This document shows, piece by piece, positions 1 through 7,415 of a stretch of 64,000 nucleotides of DNA (position 1 is the stretch's first letter; each line of letters begins with the position of its first letter). Location of the stretch: contig CALAST010000096.1 in assembly GCA_937889225.1 (NCBI GenBank), positions 12,792 to 76,791 on the forward strand, written 5' to 3'. Made by a program: the position numbers and the translations under genes. The stretch is from an uncultured Lachnobacterium sp. GTDB lineage: Bacteria; Bacillota; Clostridia; Lachnospirales; Lachnospiraceae. The notes under the pieces were generated by a model, which had not been told where the DNA came from, searched no databases, and saw only the letters and a program-made list of their open reading frames with translations.

Positions 1-1119
1 TTTTTCTTCTCCCAATCGGTCAAGTTCCAATTCATCATACATGGTAAGTTCACGCAATTCCTGAATATCAAATGGAGCAAGTCTTGCACCACAAGAAATT
101 AATATTGATTTTGCCGTTTTGCCAGCAGCAAGTTTGAATTTTTTATATTGTCTTACCGCAAAATGTTCCGGATTTTCTTTTTCCAATTCTTCAAACATCA
201 AATCCACCGGATTTTTAAAGGTTTCATCATCTTCTCTTGTTTCACTTGCATTTATCATATCAAGCAAGGTAGAAAAGTTCTGTTCTTCTTCCACGCACTC
301 ATAATAAATGTAACCAATTAAGGCTGTGTAAAGAAGTTTTTCAGCTTTGACCCAAAAATCTTCGGCTGATTTTTCTCCTTCGCCTTTCGTATTGGCAATA
401 ATAACTGTTACCAGTTTTAAAATATCTTTTTCACTACGAATATACGCAAACGGATTGTAATGCATGGATTTCTTAAAATTAATCGTATTTAACACTTTGA
501 CTTTGTATCCATTCTTCACTAACATAAAACCACACTCAATAATGAGTGTTCCTTTCGGATCTGTTACAACATAGGAACTGTGCATCTGCATCAGATTGGG
601 TTTCACAAAAAATCGCGTCTTACCAGAACCGGAACCTCCGATAACAATGATATTTTTGTTTCGGGCATACTTGGCAAACTTTGGTCTGCCCATCATCATT
701 AAAAATTCGGTTGCTGTAAGGATAATGTTATTTTCAAATATCTCATCCATGTAAGGTGCAATATCTTTTGCTGTTCCCCATCGTGCCGAACCGTATTCTC
801 TGCCATGACGGAACTTCTTTGCATTTTTCCTTTTCAGAAAAACTGCTATCCATAATCCACTTCCTGCTAACAATCCTACAACTATATCTTGTTCCTGAAA
901 ACTTGGAAACGGATTTGCAAATGCAACAGTTACATTTCCCATAACATACATGAATTTATCAAATACATTGCTTCCATCACTCATGCGATACTGCCAAGAA
1001 AATTTATCAAATACATATCCAAACGCAAGATAGGGCAAACTTGCAAGAAACTGTTTTTTCCAAGCAATTCCTTTTATTTTGGCAACCATTCTTTTTAACC
1101 AATTCTTCCATTGGTTCAT
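1..1119 (-). CDS. VirD4/TraG-family type IV coupling protein, C-terminus outside window
   Basis: This is the ATPase that brings the relaxosome to the conjugation channel at the membrane. The open frame starts at an ATG ending at 1119 and stays open to base 1, about 373 codons. The start overlaps the PcfB stop as ATGA, which indicates translational coupling. The N-terminus is basic and Trp-rich, followed by two probable membrane segments (about residues 25-45 and 75-95). Then comes a FRHGREYGSARWG-type motif seen in this family and a Walker A loop GGSGSGKT near residue 170, with a VTDPKGTL strand soon after. The Walker B region and C-terminal domain lie beyond the left edge. The family is secure; transfer activity is inferred. 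Confidence 0.9.
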   Translation of the reverse strand, partial: MNQWKNWLKRMVAKIKGIAWKKQFLASLPYLAFGYVFDKFSWQYRMSDGSNVFDKFMYVMGNVTVAFANPFPSFQEQDIVVGLLAGSGLWIAVFLKRKNAKKFRHGREYGSARWGTAKDIAPYMDEIFENNIILTATEFLMMMGRPKFAKYARNKNIIVIGGSGSGKTRFFVKPNLMQMHSSYVVTDPKGTLIIECGFMLVKNGYKVKVLNTINFKKSMHYNPFAYIRSEKDILKLVTVIIANTKGEGEKSAEDFWVKAEKLLYTALIGYIYYECVEEEQNFSTLLDMINASETREDDETFKNPVDLMFEELEKENPEHFAVRQYKKFKLAAGKTAKSILISCGARLAPFDIQELRELTMYDELELDRLGEEK

Positions 1120-1595
1120 AAGGATTGCCCTCTGTCTTTGTGTTTTTCTTTTTCCAACACTTTCTGTTTGGCAACAACATCTTTGAACTGTTCCAATTTT
1201 TTCTTCACAGACACCTGACGTTTATTTTTGCGTTCATTTGCTTTGACAAATTCTTTAAATGCCTGCGTGAGTGCATCTCCATCTTTTGCTTTGAAAAATA
1301 CCAAATATTTTGGTGGGTTTACTGTTTTATCTTTTTTTACTGCAAAATCTACGTTATATCTCGCTGCAATCTTTTGAAATGATTTGATATTTCCCTGCGT
1401 TATTTCAATGTTGGTGACACCTTCATTTTGTCCTATCAGTTCCTTTACGGATTGTTTTCCACGTTTTGGCAATGCAGATTTTCGTTTTTGTACATCAAGA
1501 TACGCACGAAACATCTTGGCAAGAAGATTTGCTGTTAGCTTGGAAGTATTTACTGTCATCACAATGGTTTTCTGTGTAATTTCTTCTTGTAACAT
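1116..1595 (-). CDS. PcfB family (DUF3801) conjugation protein
   Basis: The protein has 159 residues. In Enterococcus pCF10, PcfB works with the relaxase PcfG and the VirD4-type coupling protein PcfC at the membrane. The sequence fits DUF3801: an N-terminal segment VNTSKLTANLLAKMFRAYL, a middle GxxSVKELIGQ-type motif, a stretch reading YNVDFAVKKDK and a strongly basic coiled-coil tail. Its start has a good AGGAGG site. Its stop overlaps the start of the VirD4 gene, so the two are co-translated. No oddities are seen. The identification is from sequence pattern and context, without a search. Confidence 0.85.
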   Translation of the reverse strand: MLQEEITQKTIVMTVNTSKLTANLLAKMFRAYLDVQKRKSALPKRGKQSVKELIGQNEGVTNIEITQGNIKSFQKIAARYNVDFAVKKDKTVNPPKYLVFFKAKDGDALTQAFKEFVKANERKNKRQVSVKKKLEQFKDVVAKQKVLEKEKHKDRGQSL

Positions 1596-1607
1596 CTTGA
1601 CTGCCTC

Positions 1608-1748
1608 CTACATGATTTTTCTCCCATACCGGAATGGACGGTCACAAGGATATTTCCATCGTTTTTTGTGAAATGATTGCTCTTTCTGCTTTATGTTCCT
1701 TTTGCGAATCCCTAAAGGTTTTATTGCTTCTTTTTGTTTCAATTCCAT
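1608..1748 (-). CDS. Small basic protein, 46 residues, function unknown
   Basis: The frame starts MELKQKEAIKPLGIRKRN and is very rich in Lys and Arg, with a predicted strongly positive charge. A good GGAAAGGAG ribosome site precedes the ATG at 1748. The stop at 1608-1610 is 12 bases before the PcfB start, so it sits in the same transcript directly upstream of pcfB and virD4. The family is not recognised. Its basic nature would fit a DNA- or RNA-contacting accessory of the transfer region, which is only a guess. Confidence 0.5.
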   Translation of the reverse strand: MELKQKEAIKPLGIRKRNIKQKEQSFHKKRWKYPCDRPFRYGRKIM

Positions 1749-1802
1749 CGTCTCCTTTCCTTTTTCTCTATGGTGGCACAAGCAGTCTTCTTAAATATCG
1801 TT

Positions 1803-1904
1803 TCATATTGTTTCCTTTCTGCTTTTGGACATCATGTCCAAAGGCTTTTTATTTTCACTTGTGGACATCGTGTCCAAAGGCTTCTTATTTTCACTTGTGG
1901 TCAT
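1803..1904 (-). CDS. Possible 33-residue ORF built of 12-residue repeats
   Basis: The frame contains two near-identical 12-codon units (TSENKKPLD-M-S). Its TGA overlaps an ATG of a further 12-codon ORF as ATGA, a pattern of coupled translation. The same frame stays open upstream to about 1953 and there reads SCPFCALEL, a CxxC pair like a zinc ribbon, but no usual start codon is present. It may therefore be the remnant of a longer gene. The DNA repeat could equally be non-coding (see the repeat entry). Support for translation is weak. Confidence 0.25.
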   Translation of the reverse strand: MTTSENKKPLDTMSTSENKKPLDMMSKSRKETI

Positions 1905-1911
1905 ACTGTCC
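1827..1911. repeat. Three 36-bp-spaced near-palindromes, GGACATCATGTCC type
   Basis: Three 13-bp dyads occur at 1827-1839 (GGACATCATGTCC), 1863-1875 (GGACATCGTGTCC) and 1899-1911 (GGTCATACTGTCC). They are exactly 36 bp apart and embedded in longer direct repeats. The 36-bp period equals 12 codons of the overlapping minus-strand frame. The half-sites GGACAT and ATGTCC also recur in the hairpin at 7236-7275. They could be operator sites for an element-encoded regulator, or simply coding repeats. Confidence 0.6.
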
Positions 1912-1997
1912 ACAAGTTCTAAAGCACAAAAAGGACAGCTATAAACGATTTTCGTTCATAACCGCCCTCTCGCTGTTATTTTTCTTTTTCATCTCAT

Positions 1998-2549
1998 CTA
2001 TTTTTCTTGGTACAAGAAACACTCTTTTTCATGTGCATATATCATACCGATTGCCTGCAAATACGAATACATTATCGTAGAACCTACAAATTTCATTCCT
2101 CTTTTTTGCAAATCTTTTGAAATACGATCTGATAGTTCTGAAGTTGTTCTGTCTGTTTCATACACTATCATACCCTGTGTAAATTTCTGTAAATACGCAT
2201 AAAATGTTCCATGTTCCCTTTGTATCTCCTGAAATATTTTACTGTTTGTTATCGTTGCACGAATTTTCAAACGATTTCTTATAATCCCTTTGTTTTCCAG
2301 CAATTCCTGTACTTTTTCGTCATCATAACTGCATACTTTATCTATATCAAAATTATCAAATGCTTTTCGAAAATGTTCTCTTTTATTCAACACACATTCC
2401 CAAGATAATCCTGCCTGAAAAGACTCCAAAACCAACATTTCATACAAATAACTGTCGCTAAAATTTGGAATTCCTCATTCTTCATCATGGTATTTTATGT
2501 ACGTTGCATTTTTCAGATTACACCATCTGCATCTTATTTTTTTATCCAT
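1998..2549 (-). pseudogene. tag: DNA-3-methyladenine glycosylase I, interrupted by an in-frame TGA
   Basis: Read from the ATG at 2549 the frame gives MDKKIRCRWCNLKN, then a YHDEE motif, a TGA at 2475-2477 and GIPNFSDSYLYEMLVLESFQ. The family motif is YHDxEWG, so the TGA replaces a conserved Trp (TGG to TGA). After the stop, 149 residues run from the Met at 2447 through LSWECVLNKR to a C-terminal HEKEC that supplies the expected His and Cys zinc ligands. Apart from this one codon the gene looks intact at about 183 codons. Other genes here use TGA as stop, so recoding is unlikely. The protein would remove 3-methyladenine from DNA. The start at 2549 has an AAGAAGG site. Confidence 0.85.
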
Positions 2550-2649
2550 GCCGATACCTTCTTTCTGTTGATGATACCGTTAAAATAGCATACCTCTGTT
2601 TCATCTGCAAGTTTGGATATTCCATTCAAAACCACACGCAAAAAGAGAA

Positions 2650-4674
2650 TCAGACAATCCCTGCTTCTTGCCATCCACCACCATACATATCGTGTTGTAC
2701 TGCCTGTTGATAATAATGACTTATGGTATTGCCGGCATTATATAACGCAGTTATCATGTAGGATTTGATATTTCCAATTTTGCTCACTATTTTACGCATA
2801 CAGTCTATGACATATGTTAAGTGGGAACTGTTTAATTTCAAAAACTTTGATTTCACAAGCTCGTAAGGGTAATTTTCCCCTGATACACGAATCGATTTTC
2901 GTTTCACACAAACCACATCACAGACAATTTCAAACAGTTCTTCATACAGTTCTCGGTCATTCCAAGTTTTGTCCTGCATAAAAAGGTCATACTCCAAATT
3001 CTTTTTAATCAACGAAACATAGTCTGAGAAATTATCCAATCTATCACATCTATCATTTCTCTTATCTGATAGATGGATAGGATAGATAGGATTGTTATCA
3101 CTTACATTCGTATAATTATTATTGGTATAGTTAGTATTAGTATAATTAGGGTCTAATTCTTGGACTTGTACAAGTTCAACTTCTGAATTTTCAGAAATAC
3201 AATCTTTGTATTTCCTGAAGTCTAAATTTTGAACTTCTGGAAATGCAGGTGTAAAATGTTCCAAATTCTCATTGTAAAGCGAACACACATACTCCGTTTT
3301 CGCTACTTGTTCATGAATGCTGTCAACTCCATTACTTCTGCATTCCGATAAAGAAATTTCGGATTCCTGCACATTTACAATTTCTTCATCAAAATCATAT
3401 ACTGGTTCTTCAACACTTTTATATAAGTCCCAATCGCTCATATCTGAATATTCCATTGTAAAATCGTTTGTTTCGACCTTATTATAAGGCATATCAGAAT
3501 ACGGATAACTGTTTTCTTTGGTTTCCGTTTCTCCATATAAGCAAATGCGTTCTTTTGCTATCTCATTTGGATTTTCAATACCCAACTGGCGCAAAAATGC
3601 AAGTTCTTCTTCACTAAACGCATCATCTTTTTGCACTTGTGTACGGGTTCTCTTATAAGCTACTTCTCCATTCATACATTCTGCTTGCTCTTTAAGATAA
3701 GAAACATTCTTACTATTTGTATTGGTCACATCTGTTGGAAAATTCCAATCGGTTCGGTGTGTAATATCCATTCCATATACAGCATTAGAAACATTCCATC
3801 TTACATCTGTATCTGTAATATCTGTTCCATATACAGAATTAGAACTATCCCATGTTACATCTTCTGTGATTTCCAATTCTGCCACAGTTCCGAAAATATG
3901 CTTATGATTTTCTGCAACTTTTCTTTCTTTAGAAACTTTATATTCCCCATATTCCCTGAAGTCTAAATTTTGAACTTCTGGAAATTCAAGTTGTATATGC
4001 TCTGAAATATGACCTTTCGGCTTATTTTGCTCTACATCATAAAACGAATTTTCAGCATCTGTATTCGCTACTTGCTCATAATCGCAACCTACTTCGTTGC
4101 TTCTGCGTTTCACTTCTTCCAAAACATCTGATTGAAATTTTTCTGTGCTTTCCAAACCAGTTACCTTCAACATATCTGTCTGATACGAATTGTTCGTTCC
4201 GTAACTGCTTACGTTTGGAACATTACTATCGGATTTTTCTGATTTTCCACCACCATGATTGTTTGGAACATCATCTTCTGATTTCTCATTCTTTTTCTGC
4301 ATTACTGTCGCAAAATTTTTCACATAAATAATATCCGGTCTTCCAAGTCCCTGTCTTTTTTTCTCTATCAGACCAATCCCTTTTTTACTGTCCAATTCTG
4401 CCATGATTTTTGTTGCTGTTCCTCTTGCACAACTCAAATCACTCATGATTTCTTCTATTTTATAATAAATATAGACTTTGTTCTCTGCATCCAACCATCC
4501 ATTCTTCATAGATAAGGACATACGGTCTAACAATAATCCGTACAATAATTTTGCATCACTTGATAAATTTTCAAATCGCTTATCTTTTATCAATAATCTC
4601 GGCACACGATAGAAAGCGAATTGTTCTGCTTCTATCCCATAATAATAATCAAATCCCAACTGTTTGCCCATCAT
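2650..4674 (-). CDS. RepA_N-type replication initiator with DUF6017-like C-terminus and repeat-rich linker
   Basis: The protein has 674 residues. Residues 1-125 match the RepA_N winged-helix initiator domain (EQFAFYRVPRLLI, SSDAKLLYGLLLDRMSLS, KIMAELDSKKGIGLIEKKRQG). The last 130 or so residues resemble the DUF6017 domain often paired with it in Clostridia elements. Between them lies a long, acidic, low-complexity linker with repeats: two FPEVQNLDFR units, two YGxDIT units and an NYTN/TNYTNNNY run. It lies directly downstream of parB (ATG at 4674 or 4671, ribosome site GAGGGG). It would start replication of the excised circular element. The linker's role is unknown. Family confidence is high. 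Confidence 0.85.
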   Translation of the reverse strand: MMGKQLGFDYYYGIEAEQFAFYRVPRLLIKDKRFENLSSDAKLLYGLLLDRMSLSMKNGWLDAENKVYIYYKIEEIMSDLSCARGTATKIMAELDSKKGIGLIEKKRQGLGRPDIIYVKNFATVMQKKNEKSEDDVPNNHGGGKSEKSDSNVPNVSSYGTNNSYQTDMLKVTGLESTEKFQSDVLEEVKRRSNEVGCDYEQVANTDAENSFYDVEQNKPKGHISEHIQLEFPEVQNLDFREYGEYKVSKERKVAENHKHIFGTVAELEITEDVTWDSSNSVYGTDITDTDVRWNVSNAVYGMDITHRTDWNFPTDVTNTNSKNVSYLKEQAECMNGEVAYKRTRTQVQKDDAFSEEELAFLRQLGIENPNEIAKERICLYGETETKENSYPYSDMPYNKVETNDFTMEYSDMSDWDLYKSVEEPVYDFDEEIVNVQESEISLSECRSNGVDSIHEQVAKTEYVCSLYNENLEHFTPAFPEVQNLDFRKYKDCISENSEVELVQVQELDPNYTNTNYTNNNYTNVSDNNPIYPIHLSDKRNDRCDRLDNFSDYVSLIKKNLEYDLFMQDKTWNDRELYEELFEIVCDVVCVKRKSIRVSGENYPYELVKSKFLKLNSSHLTYVIDCMRKIVSKIGNIKSYMITALYNAGNTISHYYQQAVQHDMYGGGWQEAGIV
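3214..3985. repeat. Pair of 31-bp exact repeats inside the initiator gene
   Basis: The 31 bases at 3214-3244 recur exactly at 3955-3985. Both encode a FPEVQNLDFR-type peptide in the linker of the replication initiator. A further imperfect duplication at about 3750-3845 encodes YGxDIT units. The copies are in frame and in the same orientation, so they could expand or contract by slippage or recombination without breaking the reading frame. Confidence 0.75.
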
Positions 4675-5565
4675 TTACCCCTCTTTCTGTCTGCTTTTCC
4701 AATCTTCCAAAAGTTTCAGAATAACTGCTTCCATATCTTCACTACTGTAATCTTCCGGAAAATAGGAACGGAGTTTCTCTGCCTTAATTGTTACTTTACG
4801 TTCCGATGCTTTCTGTTCCGATAACAGTAACTCCACTACCACTTGTGTAAGTTCCCCACGTTTCGCATATTCTTTTAACTTTCCTGCCTGTGTTATGCTA
4901 ACTGTTCCCTTTTGGGTGCTTGCAACCGCAAACACCCACTTCTGTTCTTCTTCGGATAAATAAGAAATATCCACACCTTGCAGAAATCCCAATTTCTTTT
5001 TATCCACCAAATCCAACAGTTCATCCGAAAGATAGGCAAGTCGAATGTATCGCTGTATGGTTTTTCTGCTTTCGCCTGCCTGTTCTCCAAGGGCTTCTAA
5101 TGTATTTCCACCAAATTTTCCCTGATGTTTCATGGCTTCATATTTCATGCGATATGCTTTTGCTTTTTCGCTTGGAAGAATATCTTCTCTTTGAATATTC
5201 GTATCCACCATAATTATTGTAGCTTCATCATCCGTATATTCACGAATAAATACTGGCATAGTTGTCTTTCCTGCTAATTCACAGCCTCTTTTTCTGCGAT
5301 GTCCTGCAATGATTTCATAACCACCTTCTTTGCGTGGTCTTGCAATCCCTGGCATAAGCACTCCATATTTCTTTATGCTTTCTACAGTTTCTTCCATTTT
5401 TTCATCATCAATAACACGAAACGGATGATTTTGAAAGGTATGTAAATCTTCAAGAGAAACTTCTACCACCTGTTCCGATGAATTGTTATCTTCTTTCATC
5501 GGAGTTCCAAACAAATCATCAAAACTATCTATCTTAATTTTTTTCGCACTTCCATTTTTAGCCAT
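4675..5565 (-). CDS. parB: ParB/Spo0J-type partition protein
   Basis: About 296 residues from the second Met (5565), which has a GAGGAGG site. The ParB nuclease-like domain spans roughly residues 30-140 (FRVIDDEKMEETVESIKKYGVLMPGIARP, AGHRRKRGCELAGK, NIQREDILPSEKAKAY). A helix-turn-helix follows at about 150-190 (ALGEQAGESRKTIQRYIRLAYL). It overlaps the end of parA and is followed at once by the initiator gene, as in a plasmid-type maintenance operon. It should bind centromere-like sites and load onto DNA with CTP. The inverted repeat at 6372-6468 is a candidate site. Confidence 0.9.
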   Translation of the reverse strand: MAKNGSAKKIKIDSFDDLFGTPMKEDNNSSEQVVEVSLEDLHTFQNHPFRVIDDEKMEETVESIKKYGVLMPGIARPRKEGGYEIIAGHRRKRGCELAGKTTMPVFIREYTDDEATIIMVDTNIQREDILPSEKAKAYRMKYEAMKHQGKFGGNTLEALGEQAGESRKTIQRYIRLAYLSDELLDLVDKKKLGFLQGVDISYLSEEEQKWVFAVASTQKGTVSITQAGKLKEYAKRGELTQVVVELLLSEQKASERKVTIKAEKLRSYFPEDYSSEDMEAVILKLLEDWKSRQKEG

Positions 5566-6340
5566 TTGCAAGCACCTCCTCGGTTAAGGAAAGATATGCA
5601 GATGCTACTTTTCCCTTTGGATCATGTACGAAAATACTTACACCTTCGGCTGAAATTTCTGCAGCTCTTACGGAATTTGGAATGTTATTCGTAAATATCT
5701 TTACTCTACTTCCATAATTCTCTCGTATCATCATTTCAATATCTTTTGCATAATTAGTTCTGCTATCCACCATCGTAAGCAAAATTCCTTCGATTTCCAA
5801 CTTCGGATTGATTTGACGTTTTACTTTTCCAATCGTTTTGATAAGTTGCTGTAACCCTTTGACTGGAAGATAAGCAGCCTGTACCGGAATTAAAATACTA
5901 TCTGCACACGAAAACGCATTAATGGTAATCATACCAAACGATGGCATACAGTCGATTAAAATGTAATCATATCTGTCTTTTACAACATTGACATATTCTT
6001 GCAGGATACGTTCTCTGCTCATCACATTTACAAGGGACACTTCTAATCCAGATAATTCAATATTTCCCGGAAGAATATCCACACCTTCTTCATTGTGAAG
6101 AATGCCTTCTTCCGGTTCTACTTCTTCATCATTGATGATTTTTCCCATAATACTTGCCAAGGTTACTTCTATCTTATCCGGTTCTTGAAAACCAAGACTT
6201 GCTGTAAGACTTCCTTGTGGGTCTGTATCCATCACAAGTACCTTTTTGCCCTGTTTCACAAGACCGATACCTAAATTTCCGGTTGTGGTGGTCTTTCCAA
6301 CGCCACCTTTTTGATTTGCAATTGCAATGATTTTGCACAT
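5558..6340 (-). CDS. parA: ParA/Soj-type partition ATPase
   Basis: 260 residues from MCKIIAIANQKGGVGKTT, with the deviant Walker A motif KGGVGKTT at about residues 10-17. Walker A' follows (VLVMDTDPQGSLT), then Walker B (YILIDCMPSFGMITINAF). The start at 6340 has a GAGGGA site 7 bases away, better than the Met 15 bases upstream. The gene overlaps parB. The ATPase should position or segregate the excised element together with ParB. Its upstream gap holds a long inverted repeat. Confidence 0.93.
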   Translation of the reverse strand: MCKIIAIANQKGGVGKTTTTGNLGIGLVKQGKKVLVMDTDPQGSLTASLGFQEPDKIEVTLASIMGKIINDEEVEPEEGILHNEEGVDILPGNIELSGLEVSLVNVMSRERILQEYVNVVKDRYDYILIDCMPSFGMITINAFSCADSILIPVQAAYLPVKGLQQLIKTIGKVKRQINPKLEIEGILLTMVDSRTNYAKDIEMMIRENYGSRVKIFTNNIPNSVRAAEISAEGVSIFVHDPKGKVASAYLSLTEEVLANG

Positions 6341-6371
6341 GATAAATTCCCTCATTTTCTTATTTTTTCAT

Positions 6372-6468
6372 ATACAGAATCAAGTTTGTTTTTCTAAAAA
6401 TTGCTTTTTTCTCATTTAAAACGGAACTTATTGCCTATGTTCAAAAAATTTCAAACTTGACTCTGTAT
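6372..6468. promoter_or_regulatory. Inverted repeat upstream of parA, possible centromere or operator
   Basis: The 17-bp arms at 6372-6388 (ATACAGAATCAAGTTTG) and 6452-6468 (CAAACTTGACTCTGTAT) match with one mismatch. They are separated by 63 bp of AT-rich DNA. They lie directly in front of parA, where ParB sites or the autoregulatory operator of partition operons are often found. The sequence does not resemble the chromosomal parS consensus. Its role is inferred. Confidence 0.5.
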
Positions 6469-6476
6469 TGATACAT

Positions 6477-6647
6477 TTATTTGTCTGTACGTCTCTCTAC
6501 TTTTACATACACTCTGTAAAATCGGTTTGTTCCTTGATTTCTATAAAAATCGGAACATTCCAACACTTCAATCTTCGGATGTCTGTAAAGTACCTTCTTA
6601 AACCACTTAATCGTATTTTTTGTTCCCATCAATCGAATCTTCAGCAT
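6477..6647 (-). CDS. DUF3970-like small protein, 56 residues
   Basis: The frame reads MLKIRLMGTKNTIKWFKKVL and ends FYRVYVKVERRTDK. The pattern RLMGT at the start and N-x-FYRVYV near the end fits the small DUF3970 family found on Firmicutes elements. The start codon overlaps the stop of the DUF6075 gene (TAATG), which suggests coupled translation. It lies upstream of parA in the same direction. Function is unknown. Confidence 0.7.
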   Translation of the reverse strand: MLKIRLMGTKNTIKWFKKVLYRHPKIEVLECSDFYRNQGTNRFYRVYVKVERRTDK

Positions 6648-7111
6648 TAATCTAATCCTCCAAACATTGCATGAAGTTTATGATTGTAGACTGCGTATTC
6701 CGGATAACGAATTTGTACTGCCTGCCAAAAATACGGAGCATAATCGCAACAGAATAATTCTTCCACGGAATAAAGAGCTGCTTCTTTTAACTGTTCGTCT
6801 TTCTTTTTGTAATTGGATACACTTGGCATTCCGTTACAATATAAATTAAACGCCATACGAACCACTCGTTCACTTCCACTAGTCTGCCATCCTTCATGCA
6901 GACATTCCGGTTTCACAAGTCCACTCTTAAAATCATAAATTCGGTAAACATTATTTCTTGTGTCATTGCAGATACCGAGGCAATAGACCAATGCTTTGTG
7001 GTACACATCCTCACATCTGACTTCTTTCAATTTTTCATAATAGAATTTTTCATGTGCTTCGCTGATAAAAATCATTGCTTTTGTTTCTTCTGCTCTTAAC
7101 GCTGTGTTCAT
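6647..7111 (-). CDS. DUF6075-like protein, 154 residues
   Basis: The start at 7111 (MNTALRAEETKAMIFISEAHEKFYYEKL) has a GGAGG site and is better than the upstream Met at 7162. The protein is soluble, alpha-rich and Tyr/Cys-rich, with motifs SEAHEKFYYEKL, LGICNDTRNNVYRIYDF and LHEGWQTSGSxRVVRMAFNLY. These resemble the DUF6075 family that often leads the maintenance block of Clostridia conjugative elements. It is the first gene of the element's minus-strand run. Function is unknown. Confidence 0.7.
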   Translation of the reverse strand: MNTALRAEETKAMIFISEAHEKFYYEKLKEVRCEDVYHKALVYCLGICNDTRNNVYRIYDFKSGLVKPECLHEGWQTSGSERVVRMAFNLYCNGMPSVSNYKKKDEQLKEAALYSVEELFCCDYAPYFWQAVQIRYPEYAVYNHKLHAMFGGLD

Positions 7112-7235
7112 GTCTTTTCCTCCAATTTTTTTATTTTGACCATAACTTACTTCTCCTGCCATATCAGCATGGCAGTCTTATTTGTTTTTATTAAAAGATT
7201 TGTGACATCTTTCTTCTGACCTTCACAATGCCAAA

Positions 7236-7275
7236 AAGGACATCTTTCTAAAATCTCTTTTAGAAAAATGTCCTT
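7236..7275 (-). terminator. Long hairpin between lysS and the element operon; terminator or operator
   Basis: The 18-bp arms at 7236-7253 and 7258-7275 pair with one mismatch around a 4-base loop. Read on the minus strand, the stem is followed by TTTTT, so it could end transcription coming from lysS before the element genes. The outer part of the stem contains GGACAT and ATGTCC, the half-sites of the palindromes at 1827-1911, so regulator binding is an alternative. Confidence 0.55.
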
Positions 7276-7313
7276 AATAGTACAAAATATTTAATTGGAC
7301 TTGTGACGCATTC

Positions 7314-7410
7314 AACGTATTATCAAGTATTATAACGTATTATGCGTTGCAAATTTGTTGCAATTTTGTTGCAAATTTCAATCTCAAATCCTTGAAACCC
7401 TTGATTTTCC
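7314..7410. other. Probable element end: tandem 10-bp and 11-bp repeats next to lysS
   Basis: Three 10-bp units occur at 7314-7343 (AACGTATTAT, CAAGTATTAT, AACGTATTAT). Three 11-bp units follow at 7347-7379 (TTGCAAATTTG, TTGCAATTTTG, TTGCAAATTTC). The segment at 7385-7410, which has two CCTTGA units, sits 6 bp from the lysS stop codon. Such arm-type repeats beside a core are typical of tyrosine-recombinase attachment sites. The matching far end is outside the window, so the core cannot be fixed. Confidence 0.5.
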
Positions 7411-7415
7411 TACAT

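Larger units (their letters stand above)
1..7410. mobile_element. Right-hand part of an integrative conjugative-type element, cut by the window edge
   Basis: All genes from 1 to 7111 lie on the minus strand. They form a plasmid-like maintenance and transfer block: DUF6075, DUF3970, ParA, ParB, RepA_N-type initiator, PcfB and VirD4/TraG coupling protein. This order is familiar from Clostridia integrative elements. The block ends against the housekeeping gene lysS, whose stop codon is at 7416. Short tandem repeats at 7314-7379 mark the likely end. No integrase, relaxase or VirB4 gene is in view, so these must lie left of the window if the element is complete. The left boundary is unknown. The class is established from gene families; integration next to lysS is inference. 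Confidence 0.75.

Noticed and set aside
1634..2080. Plus-strand open frame of 148 codons
   Set aside because: It runs opposite to the small element gene and the end of the glycosylase gene. It has no ribosome site and consists of the reverse reading of AT-rich DNA and the 36-bp repeats.
1998..2549. TGA read as Trp by an alternative genetic code
   Set aside because: Several nearby genes (the PcfB and Flp pilin genes for example) end in TGA, and Trp is encoded by TGG throughout, so recoding of the whole genome is excluded.
3631..3966. Plus-strand open frame within the initiator gene
   Set aside because: It is a shadow of the repeat-rich linker. The minus-strand frame has clear domains at both ends.
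7314..7379. CRISPR-like array
   Set aside because: The repeats are only 10-11 bp, directly adjacent and without spacers. No cas genes are seen.
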